DNA from: Pseudomonadaceae bacterium
GTDB taxonomy: Bacteria; Pseudomonadota; Gammaproteobacteria; Pseudomonadales; Azotimanducaceae
NCBI GenBank assembly: GCA_024743175.1
Contig: JANSXA010000012.1
Location: 1 to 64,000 of the forward strand
DNA length: 64,000 bases
Direction: 5' to 3'
A model generated the notes under the pieces. The model searched no databases and was not told the origin of the DNA. It saw only the letters and a list, made by a program, of their open reading frames with translations. Below are positions 8,046 to 16,635 of the stretch, one piece after another. Numbering within the stretch: position 1 is the first letter of the stretch; each line of letters begins with the position of its first letter. The position numbers and the translations under genes were made by a program.

Positions 8046-9326
8046 CTATTCGACTTCAGGTGTCACGTTAAAAGTGATGCTGGGATGACTTGTTGGTGTC
8101 AGCAAGGCGTTGCGCACTTCGAAGGTGAGCGCGACGTTGGTTGCGGCTTCTCCCGGCTTGACGGAGAACGTTGTTGTCGCATGCGGGGCAATCGAAATGT
8201 GGTTGGCATGGTCCATAAACGTCATGTCGGTCAAGTTGTGCAGATCATAGCGTGCGTCTGAATGGTTGTGGATGCTCACATCCAGGACCTGGGTGTTCGG
8301 TCGGTACGACGCTGCTGTGACTTCCAGGGAAGCATCCAACATTGCGGTCATTTCCGGCTCGCGCGCAATCAACAGATTTTTAAACCACACCAGAGTTCGT
8401 CCAGCAAACAAGGCAGAACGTAAAGCTTCAGGTGTTCGATCCGTCGCCAGTACAAGGTTAACTGGACGATGGCCACCGTTATGCGGTGCATAATCCCAAT
8501 CAATCAGGTCGTGAACATCAGAAACACCGATAAGGGTCAGACTGTGTTCAAGGGCAATGGCGTGCGCCTCTGCGGAATAATCTCTACCGTTTGCAACTTC
8601 GATGCCGTGTAATTTGCCCGCTTCAATATTGCCCTGATGGAAATCATTCATCCGAGCGATGCCATCTGGACTCTGTGCCGTCCAGTAGGGGTGATTCCAG
8701 AACATGAATGCACCCTGTTTGGCGGCGGCATCCACAGCATTCTGGGCCGGCCAGGCATCACTGGCCTCAAACAAAGCCCGCACGTCTGCTGGGTCTTCGG
8801 GCGGTGTTGTGATCTCAAACAGCGCGTTGGCGTCGTTGATAAAAACGGCGTTGATATGTCCAACGGGTTCACTGCGGGTAATTTCAGACCCTGCGATCAC
8901 CATAAGATCGGATCCTTCAGCAGCGGCCAGGGTTTCTGCATAAGCACGATTTCTATCGGCGTGGGGAATGTCAGCAATATGCGGCTGATACTCCAGGTGT
9001 TCTGTCACCGCCATGGCGTCCAGACCGTCTCGTAGCGCCTCGCCAACCCGGATTTTCGGCCAGACGTGTCCGTCTGAAAACACGGTATGGGTGTGCAGAT
9101 CTACAACCAGCGTTTTATGTGTCTCTGTATCCGGAAAGACAATTTTGCGGGCGTCTGCCTGGGTCTGGATTTCGGGGTTGCCCTGAGTCGCTGGTGCGCT
9201 GGCTGCGCCATGACCAAATACATTTGTTGTGATCAACAGGGCCAGCGGCAGGGTTATGAGCGAAAGATGTTTTATGGAAAAAGCTGGGCAGGTCTCTACA
9301 TCTGAATGGGTGAATGTATCTGACAT
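8046..9326 (-). CDS. Exported PHP-domain phosphodiesterase (Sb-PDE-like)
   Basis: A 426-residue protein with an N-terminal export signal ending around GHGAASA (about residue 45), then a PHP metal-dependent phosphoesterase domain. The metal-binding motifs are intact: DLHTHTVFSDGH, AVTEHLEY, GSEITR, NHPYW and SDVHD. The layout resembles the Sb-PDE type of periplasmic phosphodiesterase described in Sphingobium for organophosphate diesters. The last 120 residues form a separate beta-rich domain. I use the ATG at 9326, not an upstream TTG two codons earlier. It is directly followed by the NAGPA-like lipoprotein gene, so two exported phosphodiester hydrolases are produced together. The natural substrate cannot be read from sequence. 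Confidence 0.8.
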   Translation of the reverse strand: MSDTFTHSDVETCPAFSIKHLSLITLPLALLITTNVFGHGAASAPATQGNPEIQTQADARKIVFPDTETHKTLVVDLHTHTVFSDGHVWPKIRVGEALRDGLDAMAVTEHLEYQPHIADIPHADRNRAYAETLAAAEGSDLMVIAGSEITRSEPVGHINAVFINDANALFEITTPPEDPADVRALFEASDAWPAQNAVDAAAKQGAFMFWNHPYWTAQSPDGIARMNDFHQGNIEAGKLHGIEVANGRDYSAEAHAIALEHSLTLIGVSDVHDLIDWDYAPHNGGHRPVNLVLATDRTPEALRSALFAGRTLVWFKNLLIAREPEMTAMLDASLEVTAASYRPNTQVLDVSIHNHSDARYDLHNLTDMTFMDHANHISIAPHATTTFSVKPGEAATNVALTFEVRNALLTPTSHPSITFNVTPEVE

Positions 9327-9425
9327 GAGCAAAAATCCAATGGGAAGATAGTTCGGATCATACTGGTGTACAGCATCATTTCCAGCAATGTTGTGTCTAC
9401 GGCTGTAGCGATAGGAGTGTCTGGT

Positions 9426-10664
9426 TCAGGGATTTGAGCGTGTCAGCTTACGATTGGCCCAGATGACAAAGAAGAACAGCGGGATATAGATAAAAAATGT
9501 AATCCAGTAAGGCAGAGCAGGTTGATACTGATAAAAGAAACCGCCCAATAGCGGTCCGATGGTAAAACCGAGCGGCCCGCAGGAACCTGCTACACCGGCG
9601 ACAGCACCTTGCTCCTCGGCAGTAACGGCAAGTGAAGCGCCCGCCATAAACGCGGGACCAGCGAGTCCCATTCCCGCGCCCTGCAGCACCATTGCACCCA
9701 TCAGCAGGGCTTTGCTGTCGGCAATGGCCATACAACCAAAGGCGACAATCAGAATCGGCAGCGCGATGCGCAGCCATTGAAAAGGCGCCAGATCAAAACG
9801 CTGCATCAGAAACAACTGGCTACCCAGTGACGCGGCGGCACTGAGACCCATCGCCAGGCCGAAGGTCTGTGCCGTTTCGACCGCGGTCAGATTGAGGACG
9901 TCCTGAAAACGAAACGCCAGAGTCTGCTGCACCATGGCCATACCCATAAACATCAGCACGCCAACAAAGATGAACGGCATGATGCGCGAATCCGTATATT
10001 TCAAGCGCTTGGTTGTGCGTGTGGAAGTGACTTTAACGTGTGGTGATTCAGGCAGGAAAAAGACCACAAACACGGCAGTTACCGCAGCCAGGCCTGCAGC
10101 AAACCACAGTGGTGTCAGTAAGGTGATGCCGGCTAACAAGCCACCTACAGCAGGCCCGATAATATTGCCGAGGTTGGTGGCAGCGCCGACAGCCCCCATG
10201 CCTTTTGTGCGGCCGGCCAGATCTGTGATATCTGCCATGTAGGCACTGGCTGAGGGCATCATGGCAGCCATCAATGAAGCATGCGCGATGCGCGAGATCA
10301 TCAGTGCGTAGTAGCCGACTACCGGCAGCAGTATGCCGACGAGGGTAATGTGGAACACACTGGCAAACAGCAGAGTGCCGGCAACGTAACCGAATAAACC
10401 CGTCAGCAGCACTTTCTTGCGCCCCCATCGATCACTGAGCCTGCCCCATCGCGGGCTGGCCAGAAAGACTGTCAGAGAAGAAGCAGCAATGATGCTGGAG
10501 ATCTCAAGTTCGGTGAACCCGACCTCGCGTCCCAATGGTGCAAGAACCGCAAACAGTACGGTCATGCCAAAACCCATGCCGACCAGTGCAGTCAGCAGGA
10601 TGACGCGCGCATAACGATAGGTTGTTGGGTCAAAATGTGGCGATGTTGTATTGGTGTCGGTCAA
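9426..10664 (-). CDS. MFS transporter (12 membrane segments, drug/efflux type)
   Basis: A 412-residue major facilitator superfamily protein with about twelve hydrophobic segments. The loop 2-3 motif is well kept (SPRWGRLSDRWGRKKVLL), and motif-C-like glycine/proline-rich text lies in segment 5 (GNIIGPAVGG). This pattern is typical of proton-driven efflux pumps of the tetracycline/multidrug group, although import cannot be excluded. The only usable start in the first codons is TTG at 10664; no strong Shine-Dalgarno site is visible. It lies upstream of the PHP/NAGPA pair on the same strand, about 100 bases away, and is divergent from the GST-fold gene. Confidence 0.85.
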   Translation of the reverse strand: MTDTNTTSPHFDPTTYRYARVILLTALVGMGFGMTVLFAVLAPLGREVGFTELEISSIIAASSLTVFLASPRWGRLSDRWGRKKVLLTGLFGYVAGTLLFASVFHITLVGILLPVVGYYALMISRIAHASLMAAMMPSASAYMADITDLAGRTKGMGAVGAATNLGNIIGPAVGGLLAGITLLTPLWFAAGLAAVTAVFVVFFLPESPHVKVTSTRTTKRLKYTDSRIMPFIFVGVLMFMGMAMVQQTLAFRFQDVLNLTAVETAQTFGLAMGLSAAASLGSQLFLMQRFDLAPFQWLRIALPILIVAFGCMAIADSKALLMGAMVLQGAGMGLAGPAFMAGASLAVTAEEQGAVAGVAGSCGPLGFTIGPLLGGFFYQYQPALPYWITFFIYIPLFFFVIWANRKLTRSNP

Positions 10665-10732
10665 GTCAGCAGGTGATTTGCGAACGGGGTCGCGGAGTGT
10701 ACCCTAAATGCATCTACAACAAGGAGTATTGC

Positions 10733-11551
10733 ATGGTCACTGTGTACGACCACCCGTTATCCCCATACGGGCAGAAGGTGAAAATTGCGCTTTTAGAAAA
10801 AGGTGTGGATTTCCAGGCTGTCATGCCGGACGCGATCGGATCGGGTAGAACTGTCGGCGAATTTGCTGATGCCAGTCCCCGTGGTGAAGTGCCGGCGCTG
10901 ATTGATGGTGACGTTGCTGTGTTTGATTCGACGATTATCCTCGAATATATAGAAGATCGCTGGCCGGAGCCCAGTCTGCTGCCAGCAGACCCCGCTCAGC
11001 GAGCCCGCTTGCGGATGCTGGAAGATGTCATGGATACACATTTTGAAGCGATCACCTGGGGCATGTCGGAAATAAAGAACTTCCATCGGGCGACGGGAGA
11101 ACTGGCTGAAACGATGCTTGCCAATGCCGCAGAGCAGACACGCGGCTGGTTTGCCTGGCTGGAACATGAGTTAGGTGATGCCGACTGGTTCAGTGGTGAG
11201 AACTTTGGCTGGGGTGATCTCAGCGTAGTCCCTTATGTGAATGGGGCAGTTGGCTTTGACCTGGCGCCGGATGAATCTTCCCGTCTGGGTCGGTGGCTGG
11301 AGCGGGCCAACCAGCGGGACAGTGTTCAAACCTGTGCAAAAGCCGCTGCGGCGGTTGCCTTTGACAGCCCGGCGGTCAGTCTTGAAGAGGTCCATCAGGC
11401 ATTGGAAGCGGGTCTGTTCAAGCGTGAGTATCGCGATCATCGTCTGGAATGGATGATAAAAAGTGGTGGTCTTTCAGTAGTTGAACAAGGTTTGGCCAAA
11501 AACAACATCCGCTTTATCGAGCCTTTTGCGGTGGAAACGGAAGAAAAGTAA
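10733..11551 (+). CDS. Glutathione S-transferase family protein
   Basis: A 272-residue protein with a GST N-terminal thioredoxin fold (YDHPLSPYGQKVKIALLEKG, then PRGEVPALIDG and the glutathione-binding acidic/serine step in VFDSTIILEYIEDR) and an all-helical C-terminal domain. The start is ATG with AAGGAG at 10721-10726 six bases upstream, which outranks an in-frame upstream extension. The C-terminal tail is some 50-60 residues longer than in common GSTs. Such proteins may conjugate, isomerise or dehalogenate small molecules. It is divergent from the MFS gene; shared regulation is possible but not visible. Confidence 0.85.
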   Translation: MVTVYDHPLSPYGQKVKIALLEKGVDFQAVMPDAIGSGRTVGEFADASPRGEVPALIDGDVAVFDSTIILEYIEDRWPEPSLLPADPAQRARLRMLEDVMDTHFEAITWGMSEIKNFHRATGELAETMLANAAEQTRGWFAWLEHELGDADWFSGENFGWGDLSVVPYVNGAVGFDLAPDESSRLGRWLERANQRDSVQTCAKAAAAVAFDSPAVSLEEVHQALEAGLFKREYRDHRLEWMIKSGGLSVVEQGLAKNNIRFIEPFAVETEEK

Positions 11552-11592
11552 CCCGGCCATAGCAGTCCAGTGTCATGGCGCCCTGCGCATCT

Positions 11593-13335
11593 TCAGGGCA
11601 ACTTGGAGTTTGCCCATCCAGTCCAGCCCGGACCACGAACCACCCGGCCAGGTAACTGGCCTGTTGGCTCTCCCTCCGCCAGTACCCGGGTGCCATTCAC
11701 AAACACATGGACCATGCCCTCGCTGTACTGATGTGGCTCATCATAGGTGGCTCGATCACGCACCCGTGCGGGGTCGAACACTGCAATATCAGCAAAGTAG
11801 CCGGCTTTGAGCTGGCCGCGTTTTACCAGGCGCAGATTGTCCGCGGGCAGTTTGGTTAATTTGCGGATGGCTTGTGCCAATGACAACAGTTTTTCGTCAC
11901 GAACATACTTGCCCAGCACCCGTGCAAAGTTGCCGTAAGCACGCGGATGAGTGCTGCGCGCGAGGAAAACACCTTCAGCAGCCATGGACGCTGCATCTGA
12001 ACCGAAACTGACCCAGGGTAGTTGCAGCGTTCGGGCAACGTTCTCCTCGGACATCAGAAAGTACACCACCTGTACCCGCGAGCCATCTTCAATGACCAGG
12101 TCTATGGCAGTCTGCGCCGCAGATTGTTGTCGTTTTTCGGCAATCTCCGCGAGTGTTTTGCCTGTATAGCGACGTAACTCAGGGTTGGAGAAACCAACCA
12201 GAAGCGTGTTTTCCGGACCCGCTGCGCGCAGCAGATTTTCCCACTCGTTTGTGGGGTTGGTCATCTGCTCGACCACCTCAGCACGTATGTCAGGTTGTTT
12301 GAGACGATTCCCCCAGGCTTCATATCCACCTTCCTGCACCCAGGGCGGCATCGCTGCATCCAGCCCGGTTGAGCCAGCGGTATAGGTGTACATGTTGGCG
12401 GTAATGTCCAGGCCTGCGGCACGTGCTGTTTCGATTAACTCGACAGCCGCATCGAATTTGGGCCAGTTGTGACGGCCGCTGATTTTCAGATGATAAATTT
12501 CAGCACCCGCGCCACTGCGTTGGGCGATGGTGATCAGCTCTTCGATGGATTCCAGTAGACGATTGCCTTCGCTGCGCAGATGAGAGATATAGCGTCCACC
12601 GTAGTTTGCGGCAGTCTGCATCAGGGCGACGAGTTCGTCAGTTTGCGCATAGAACGCTGGCGCGTAAATCAGTGATGAACCCACCCCCAGTGCACCTTCC
12701 TGCATGGCGTGAGCAACCAGAGCCTGCATTTTTTTCAGTTCAAGCGGACTTGGCGCGCGATTTTCGAAGCCAAGTTCGTGCACCCGCACGGTAGTTGCAC
12801 CCACAAAAGACGCGACGTTCGGTGCAACACCTTTGTCTTCAAGATGAGCCAGGTATTCGCCCAGGGTGGTCCATGGAATATCAAATTGAATCTCTGCCTG
12901 ACGATCAAGCATCAATGTCCGCATGGCAGGCGTGAGTGGCCCCATGGAGCTACCTTCACCAAATACCTCGAGGGTGACACCCTGGCGGAGGTTGCTCTGG
13001 CTGGCACCATCAACCAGCAGGGATTCGGTAGCCCAGCTCAACATGTTGATGAACCCGGGTGCTACAGCCAGGCCGGTGGCGTCGATGGATTGTTCGGTCT
13101 GGTCTGGGGATATCCTGCCGATAAACTCAATTTTGTCATCACGGATGCCGACGTCAGCGATAAACGGCGGCGTGCCACTGCCGTTGTATATCGTGCCGTT
13201 ATACAGGACGGTGTCATAGTATTGCGCCTCAGGACTGTCGCTGGCGGTCGAAGCAGCGGCTGAGGTTTCTGCCTGAGTGCCACTGCAGACAAACAGAATT
13301 GCACTGCAGATGCAGACAATAGCCCGGAATTTCAT
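11593..13335 (-). CDS. Exported D-aminoacylase-like amidohydrolase lacking the HxH metal motif
   Basis: A 580-residue amidohydrolase-superfamily protein with a signal peptide of about 22 residues (ending GTQA). It follows the N-acyl-D-amino-acid deacylase layout: VAPGFI early on, GRYISHLRSEG, EIYHLKISGRHN, FGSDAAS, and the closing GYFADIAVFDP typical of the composite beta-sandwich. The metal-binding HxH normally found after PGFID is absent; the sequence reads NMLSWA. The GNCG cysteine motif is replaced by FGEGS. Histidines in SHLR and IYHLK and the aspartate in GSD remain. Enzymes of this group release D-amino acids or act on related amides. The ATG overlaps the last base of the preceding luciferase-like gene's stop (TGATG), so translation is coupled. 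Catalytic activity is uncertain. Confidence 0.8.
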   Translation of the reverse strand: MKFRAIVCICSAILFVCSGTQAETSAAASTASDSPEAQYYDTVLYNGTIYNGSGTPPFIADVGIRDDKIEFIGRISPDQTEQSIDATGLAVAPGFINMLSWATESLLVDGASQSNLRQGVTLEVFGEGSSMGPLTPAMRTLMLDRQAEIQFDIPWTTLGEYLAHLEDKGVAPNVASFVGATTVRVHELGFENRAPSPLELKKMQALVAHAMQEGALGVGSSLIYAPAFYAQTDELVALMQTAANYGGRYISHLRSEGNRLLESIEELITIAQRSGAGAEIYHLKISGRHNWPKFDAAVELIETARAAGLDITANMYTYTAGSTGLDAAMPPWVQEGGYEAWGNRLKQPDIRAEVVEQMTNPTNEWENLLRAAGPENTLLVGFSNPELRRYTGKTLAEIAEKRQQSAAQTAIDLVIEDGSRVQVVYFLMSEENVARTLQLPWVSFGSDAASMAAEGVFLARSTHPRAYGNFARVLGKYVRDEKLLSLAQAIRKLTKLPADNLRLVKRGQLKAGYFADIAVFDPARVRDRATYDEPHQYSEGMVHVFVNGTRVLAEGEPTGQLPGRVVRGPGWTGWANSKLP

Positions 13336-14273
13336 CAGGCAATCAGCTTCATCAGCTCTCGCTGCACTTCACCTGCATAGTGCACTTCTTCTGCGGGGTG
13401 TTTGCAGCAGATTTTCAGGTTGAACAGGCGCGCACCCGCGGCGCTATAACCGGCCAGCTGCTGCGCAACGTCTGCCGGCGTGCCAGCGGGGGTGTAGCGT
13501 TCGAATTTTTCAAACGGCACTTTATAAAACGCTTCCATCTGTTGTTTTACTGCCTGTTTCGCAACAGTTGGGTCATTGTCTACGCCCACCCAGGGCTGAT
13601 AGCCGTGCAGCCATCGCGTGTCTCCGCGCCCGCAGGCCTGGGCCTCTGTCTGTATCAGATCAACTGCTTCAGCGTAGCGACGCTCGGAACACCAGACGCC
13701 AATCCAACCGTCCCCATACTTTGCAGTTCGGCGCAGGGCAGCATCAGAACGTCCACCGATAATGAAGGGGATGTCGTGCTCGGGCTGCGGACGAATTCTT
13801 GCCTGTTCAATATCAAAGTGATCACCCTGGTAATCGACAACTTCTCCCGCCAGCAGCCGGCGGATAATCTCAAGCGATTCGTTAGTACGTTTGCCACGCG
13901 TGCGCGGATCGACACCGCAAACCTCAATTTCATGGCGGTCTTCGCCGCCAACACCAACGCCGAAGGTCATGCGACCTGGCGCCAACTTCGCCATGGTCAC
14001 CAGGGAACGCGCTACGGGTAACGGGTGCCGCAGCGGTAAGAGATAGATGCTGATCATGACGCCCAACTGATCGTGCAGTTGTGACAACCCAGCCACTTCA
14101 ACAAAGCCATCGGTACCGGATCCATTGCGGAACGAGACGTGATCAGCCATAAAAACATGGTTGTAACCGCTGGCGTGAATGCGGCTGGCGAGGGCCTGTT
14201 TTTCTGCAATCGGCAGCGTCCAGAGTTCACTGGGCACGGCGAGACCAAACTGTGTTTCAGCGGGGCTGTACAT
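13335..14273 (-). CDS. LLM-class (luciferase-like) flavin/F420-dependent oxidoreductase
   Basis: A 312-residue luciferase-like monooxygenase family protein with a TIM-barrel pattern. Supporting segments are YNHVFMADHVSF near the start, a central GRMTFGVGVGGEDRHEIEVC, TNESLEIIRRLLAGEVVDYQG and IIGGRSDAALRRTAKYGDGWIG. These fit the subgroup often called F420-dependent, although gammaproteobacteria usually use FMNH2, so the cofactor is open. The ATG start is the first in frame. The stop codon overlaps the start of the exported D-aminoacylase-like gene by one base. The pair is likely co-translated even though one product is cytoplasmic and the other exported. Confidence 0.82.
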   Translation of the reverse strand: MYSPAETQFGLAVPSELWTLPIAEKQALASRIHASGYNHVFMADHVSFRNGSGTDGFVEVAGLSQLHDQLGVMISIYLLPLRHPLPVARSLVTMAKLAPGRMTFGVGVGGEDRHEIEVCGVDPRTRGKRTNESLEIIRRLLAGEVVDYQGDHFDIEQARIRPQPEHDIPFIIGGRSDAALRRTAKYGDGWIGVWCSERRYAEAVDLIQTEAQACGRGDTRWLHGYQPWVGVDNDPTVAKQAVKQQMEAFYKVPFEKFERYTPAGTPADVAQQLAGYSAAGARLFNLKICCKHPAEEVHYAGEVQRELMKLIA

Positions 14274-14336
14274 CGGCGACTAAACCTCTTTTTTGAATTG
14301 GGATCATAAACAAATGCCTGTTAATGTGCCGTCCGA

Positions 14337-14648
14337 TTGCCTGTAACCAGGGCTAAACGACAGGATTCAATTTTGCGCCAGCCATCCTCACGCCGAAAAC
14401 CTTCAGCCATTGAGCGTTCGTCAGCTCGACGTAAAGGCTGGTTGCGACTCACCCGCACTATTGTGCTTGGTACAATTGCGGCGGTATTTGCAATCATCTG
14501 GATGGGTGACCAATACGGTATTGAGCGCGAGGTCATGTACGAATTTCTTGCCACCAGCGCGCTTTTTGTCGGTTTGCTGGTGGTTGCCGGTCTGGCAGGT
14601 GCAGCGCTGATAATGGCTGTTCGATGGTTATTTCACCGCCGCGATTGA
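14337..14648 (+). CDS. Small two-helix membrane protein, unknown function
   Basis: A 103-residue protein with a basic, serine/arginine-rich cytoplasmic N-terminus (about residues 1-38) and two hydrophobic segments (about 40-56 and 70-94). It ends in RWLFHRRD. I recognise no family. The only in-frame start near the upstream stop is TTG at 14337; another TTG near 14370 would shorten the basic tail. The gene lies divergent to the luciferase-like gene and convergent to lepB, with only four bases to the lepB stop. The strongly charged N-terminus followed by clean membrane segments supports a real gene. Confidence 0.6.
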   Translation: MPVTRAKRQDSILRQPSSRRKPSAIERSSARRKGWLRLTRTIVLGTIAAVFAIIWMGDQYGIEREVMYEFLATSALFVGLLVVAGLAGAALIMAVRWLFHRRD

Positions 14649-14652
14649 GGAG

Positions 14653-15375
14653 TCAGATCAGTTCCTGGAAAAAACGTTCCGCACGCGGCAGGTAGTAGTT
14701 CTCGTAATCTAACGAAAATGCTATAGCGCCCGCTTTGCCCAGAATGACTTCTCGCTTCACAAACCCGATAACTCTGAAATCCTGGCTGTTATCGCGGTTA
14801 TCTCCCAGCATGAGATAGTGTCCATCAGGCACAGTCACCGGCCCAAATGAGCTGCGGATCTGCGGGTGGCGCAGCCGATAAGTCATGACGGTGCGGCTGT
14901 TGCCAAGCAGTTTTTCTTTGGCCACTTCGATGTTGTCTATGGCCGCAGCCACCGGCTCCGGCAGGGCACTCGGATCAACTTTCTGATATTGACCCACCTC
15001 ACCATTGATGGTGAGGCGATTGTTAAACATGGTAACCACGTCACCAGGGATACCAATGACGCGCTTCACCAGGAGTTTGCCGTCTTTAGGTGATTCAAAA
15101 GTTACAATATCTGAGCGTTGGGGGTCACTCCACTGGGCTATACGGACCAGTGTGAAGGGTACGCGCAGGTCGTAAGCCAGTTTGTCCACAACAATGCGAT
15201 CCCCTTCCAGAATGGTTGGGATCATTGAGCCGGTAGGCACCTGATTCCAGTCCGCTACGGCGGAACGGAACACCAGCATAATAGCGATAAACAGCACAAA
15301 GCCGCGCCATTCGCGCCAGTATTTGGCAGGACCGGTCAGTTCCGGCTCGCTGACTTTAGCGGTTGTTTTTGTCAC
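14653..15375 (-). CDS. lepB: Signal peptidase I
   Basis: A 240-residue type I signal peptidase that removes signal peptides from proteins leaving the Sec or Tat route, acting on the periplasmic face of the inner membrane. One N-terminal membrane segment (about 26-42) is followed by the catalytic Ser in PTGSM (S50), the catalytic Lys in LLVKRVIGIPGD (K104), and the conserved LGDNRDNS box. It is shorter than E. coli LepB, with one anchor helix instead of two. I use the GTG start at 15375, one base after the stop of the DUF1244 gene, since longer readings overlap that gene. It is probably co-transcribed with DUF1244 and yaaA. Confidence 0.92.
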   Translation of the reverse strand: MTKTTAKVSEPELTGPAKYWREWRGFVLFIAIMLVFRSAVADWNQVPTGSMIPTILEGDRIVVDKLAYDLRVPFTLVRIAQWSDPQRSDIVTFESPKDGKLLVKRVIGIPGDVVTMFNNRLTINGEVGQYQKVDPSALPEPVAAAIDNIEVAKEKLLGNSRTVMTYRLRHPQIRSSFGPVTVPDGHYLMLGDNRDNSQDFRVIGFVKREVILGKAGAIAFSLDYENYYLPRAERFFQELI

Positions 15376-15376
15376 T

Positions 15377-15685
15377 TCAGTGTTTCGCAGCCGCTTCCAT
15401 GGCGGCAAGCTGTTCCGGCGTTGCCTCTTTCTGGTAAGTGTTTTTCCACTCATCGTAGGTCATGCCGTAGACCTTTTCCCGAGCGGTTTCCAGGTCAATA
15501 TCGGCCTGCGTCTCGTCTGCCGTAGCTTTGTACCACTTCGACAGACAGTTGCGGCAGAAGCCTGCCAGAATCATCAGGTCAATATTCTGCACATCTTTGC
15601 GCTCGTCCAGATGGGCAAGCAGGCGGCGAAAGGTCGCTGCCTCTATCTGGGTCTGCACATCGGGGGATAAATTTTCTTCAGACAT
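15377..15685 (-). CDS. DUF1244 family protein
   Basis: A 102-residue protein with the DUF1244 pattern: LDERKDVQNIDLMILAGFCR, NCLSKWYKA, and YGMTYDEWKNTYQKEAT toward the end. The FCRNCLSKWY cysteine pair is typical. These small proteins are widespread in proteobacteria and have no assigned function that I know. It lies 41 bases after yaaA on the same strand and its stop is followed by the lepB start after one base, consistent with a small operon. Confidence 0.88.
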   Translation of the reverse strand: MSEENLSPDVQTQIEAATFRRLLAHLDERKDVQNIDLMILAGFCRNCLSKWYKATADETQADIDLETAREKVYGMTYDEWKNTYQKEATPEQLAAMEAAAKH

Positions 15686-15734
15686 TGGATTTCCTTTTAA
15701 CGTGGCTTGCGCAGTGAAAAGCTTGCCGGTTGTG

Positions 15735-16529
15735 TTATTTCCTGCTGCTCACAGGAGCAGGCTGGGGACGGGAAAACACCCAGTCGTGGCTGCTCGAAAG
15801 GGCTTCATTGTAGGTATAACCCTCATAATCGAAAGCTTTTAATGCTTTTTGTGTTTTGACCCGCTTGTCGATCATGTAACGGGCCATCAGTCCGCGGGCT
15901 TTTTTTGCATAGAACGAGAGGAATTTTAATTTGCCGTCTTTTTCTTCCTTGAAATGGATATTGATGACCTCGGCGTTGATCGCGTTGGGGTCAATCACAT
16001 TAAAGTATTCCTGGGACGCAAGGTTAACCAACAGCGGTTTAGATTGTGCTGCCAGATCTTCGTTCAATGCCCGTGTGACTTTATCTCCCCAGAAGTCATA
16101 GAGATTTTTACCTTTTTCGGTGCACAGGGGAGTGCCCATCTCCAGTCGATAGGGATGGATTCGGTCCAGCGGCTTCAGCAAGCCGTGTAAGCCGCTTAAG
16201 ATTCGCAGATGTTTCTGTGCCCAGGTGAGGTCCCGTTCGCTGAGCTCCTGCGCCTGCAGGCCCAGATAAACATCACCTTTAAATGCCAGGGCTGCGGGCC
16301 GTGCCGTGCTCGGCTCGAAGTCCGGTGTCCACTCATGGTAGCGACGGTGATTGAGCTCAGCCAGATTGTCACTGATCTTCATCAGTCTGGTCAGCGCTTT
16401 GGGTTCGTATTGACGCAGACGATGAATCAACTGATCGCTTTCTTCAACAAATTCAGGCGTTGTGCCTTTGCGTGTGGTCAGCTTGGATTCAAAGTCCAGC
16501 GTCTTGGCTGGAGAGATAATGGCCAGCAT
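15735..16529 (-). CDS. yaaA: Peroxide stress protein YaaA (DUF328/UPF0246)
   Basis: A 264-residue YaaA protein. Family landmarks include IISPAKTLDFES at the start, LRILSGLHGLLKPLDRIHPYRLEMGT in the middle, NLASQEYF, and FYAKKARGLMARY near the end. In E. coli YaaA limits intracellular free iron during hydrogen peroxide stress and has a DNA-binding fold. I start at the ATG at 16529; a TTG one codon earlier is in the same frame. A possible promoter with TATAAC lies about 15 bases upstream of the start on the minus strand. Confidence 0.93.
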   Translation of the reverse strand: MLAIISPAKTLDFESKLTTRKGTTPEFVEESDQLIHRLRQYEPKALTRLMKISDNLAELNHRRYHEWTPDFEPSTARPAALAFKGDVYLGLQAQELSERDLTWAQKHLRILSGLHGLLKPLDRIHPYRLEMGTPLCTEKGKNLYDFWGDKVTRALNEDLAAQSKPLLVNLASQEYFNVIDPNAINAEVINIHFKEEKDGKLKFLSFYAKKARGLMARYMIDKRVKTQKALKAFDYEGYTYNEALSSSHDWVFSRPQPAPVSSRK

Positions 16530-16543
16530 CAAAATCCTCGTAA

Positions 16544-16573
16544 GTTATACAGGTGTGCAACTGGCTAGTTTAA
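16544..16573 (-). promoter_or_regulatory. Possible sigma-70 promoter for yaaA
   Basis: On the minus strand TTAAAC (16568-16573) and TATAAC (16544-16549) are separated by 18 bases. The -10 is good and the -35 poor. The -10 lies only 14 bases from the yaaA start codon, so any leader would be very short. Confidence 0.3.
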
Positions 16574-16635
16574 CTGATCGGGGGTAACGTACACCACGTG
16601 CAAGCAGGATTTGTCCGACGGGGGATAAGGTGAAA

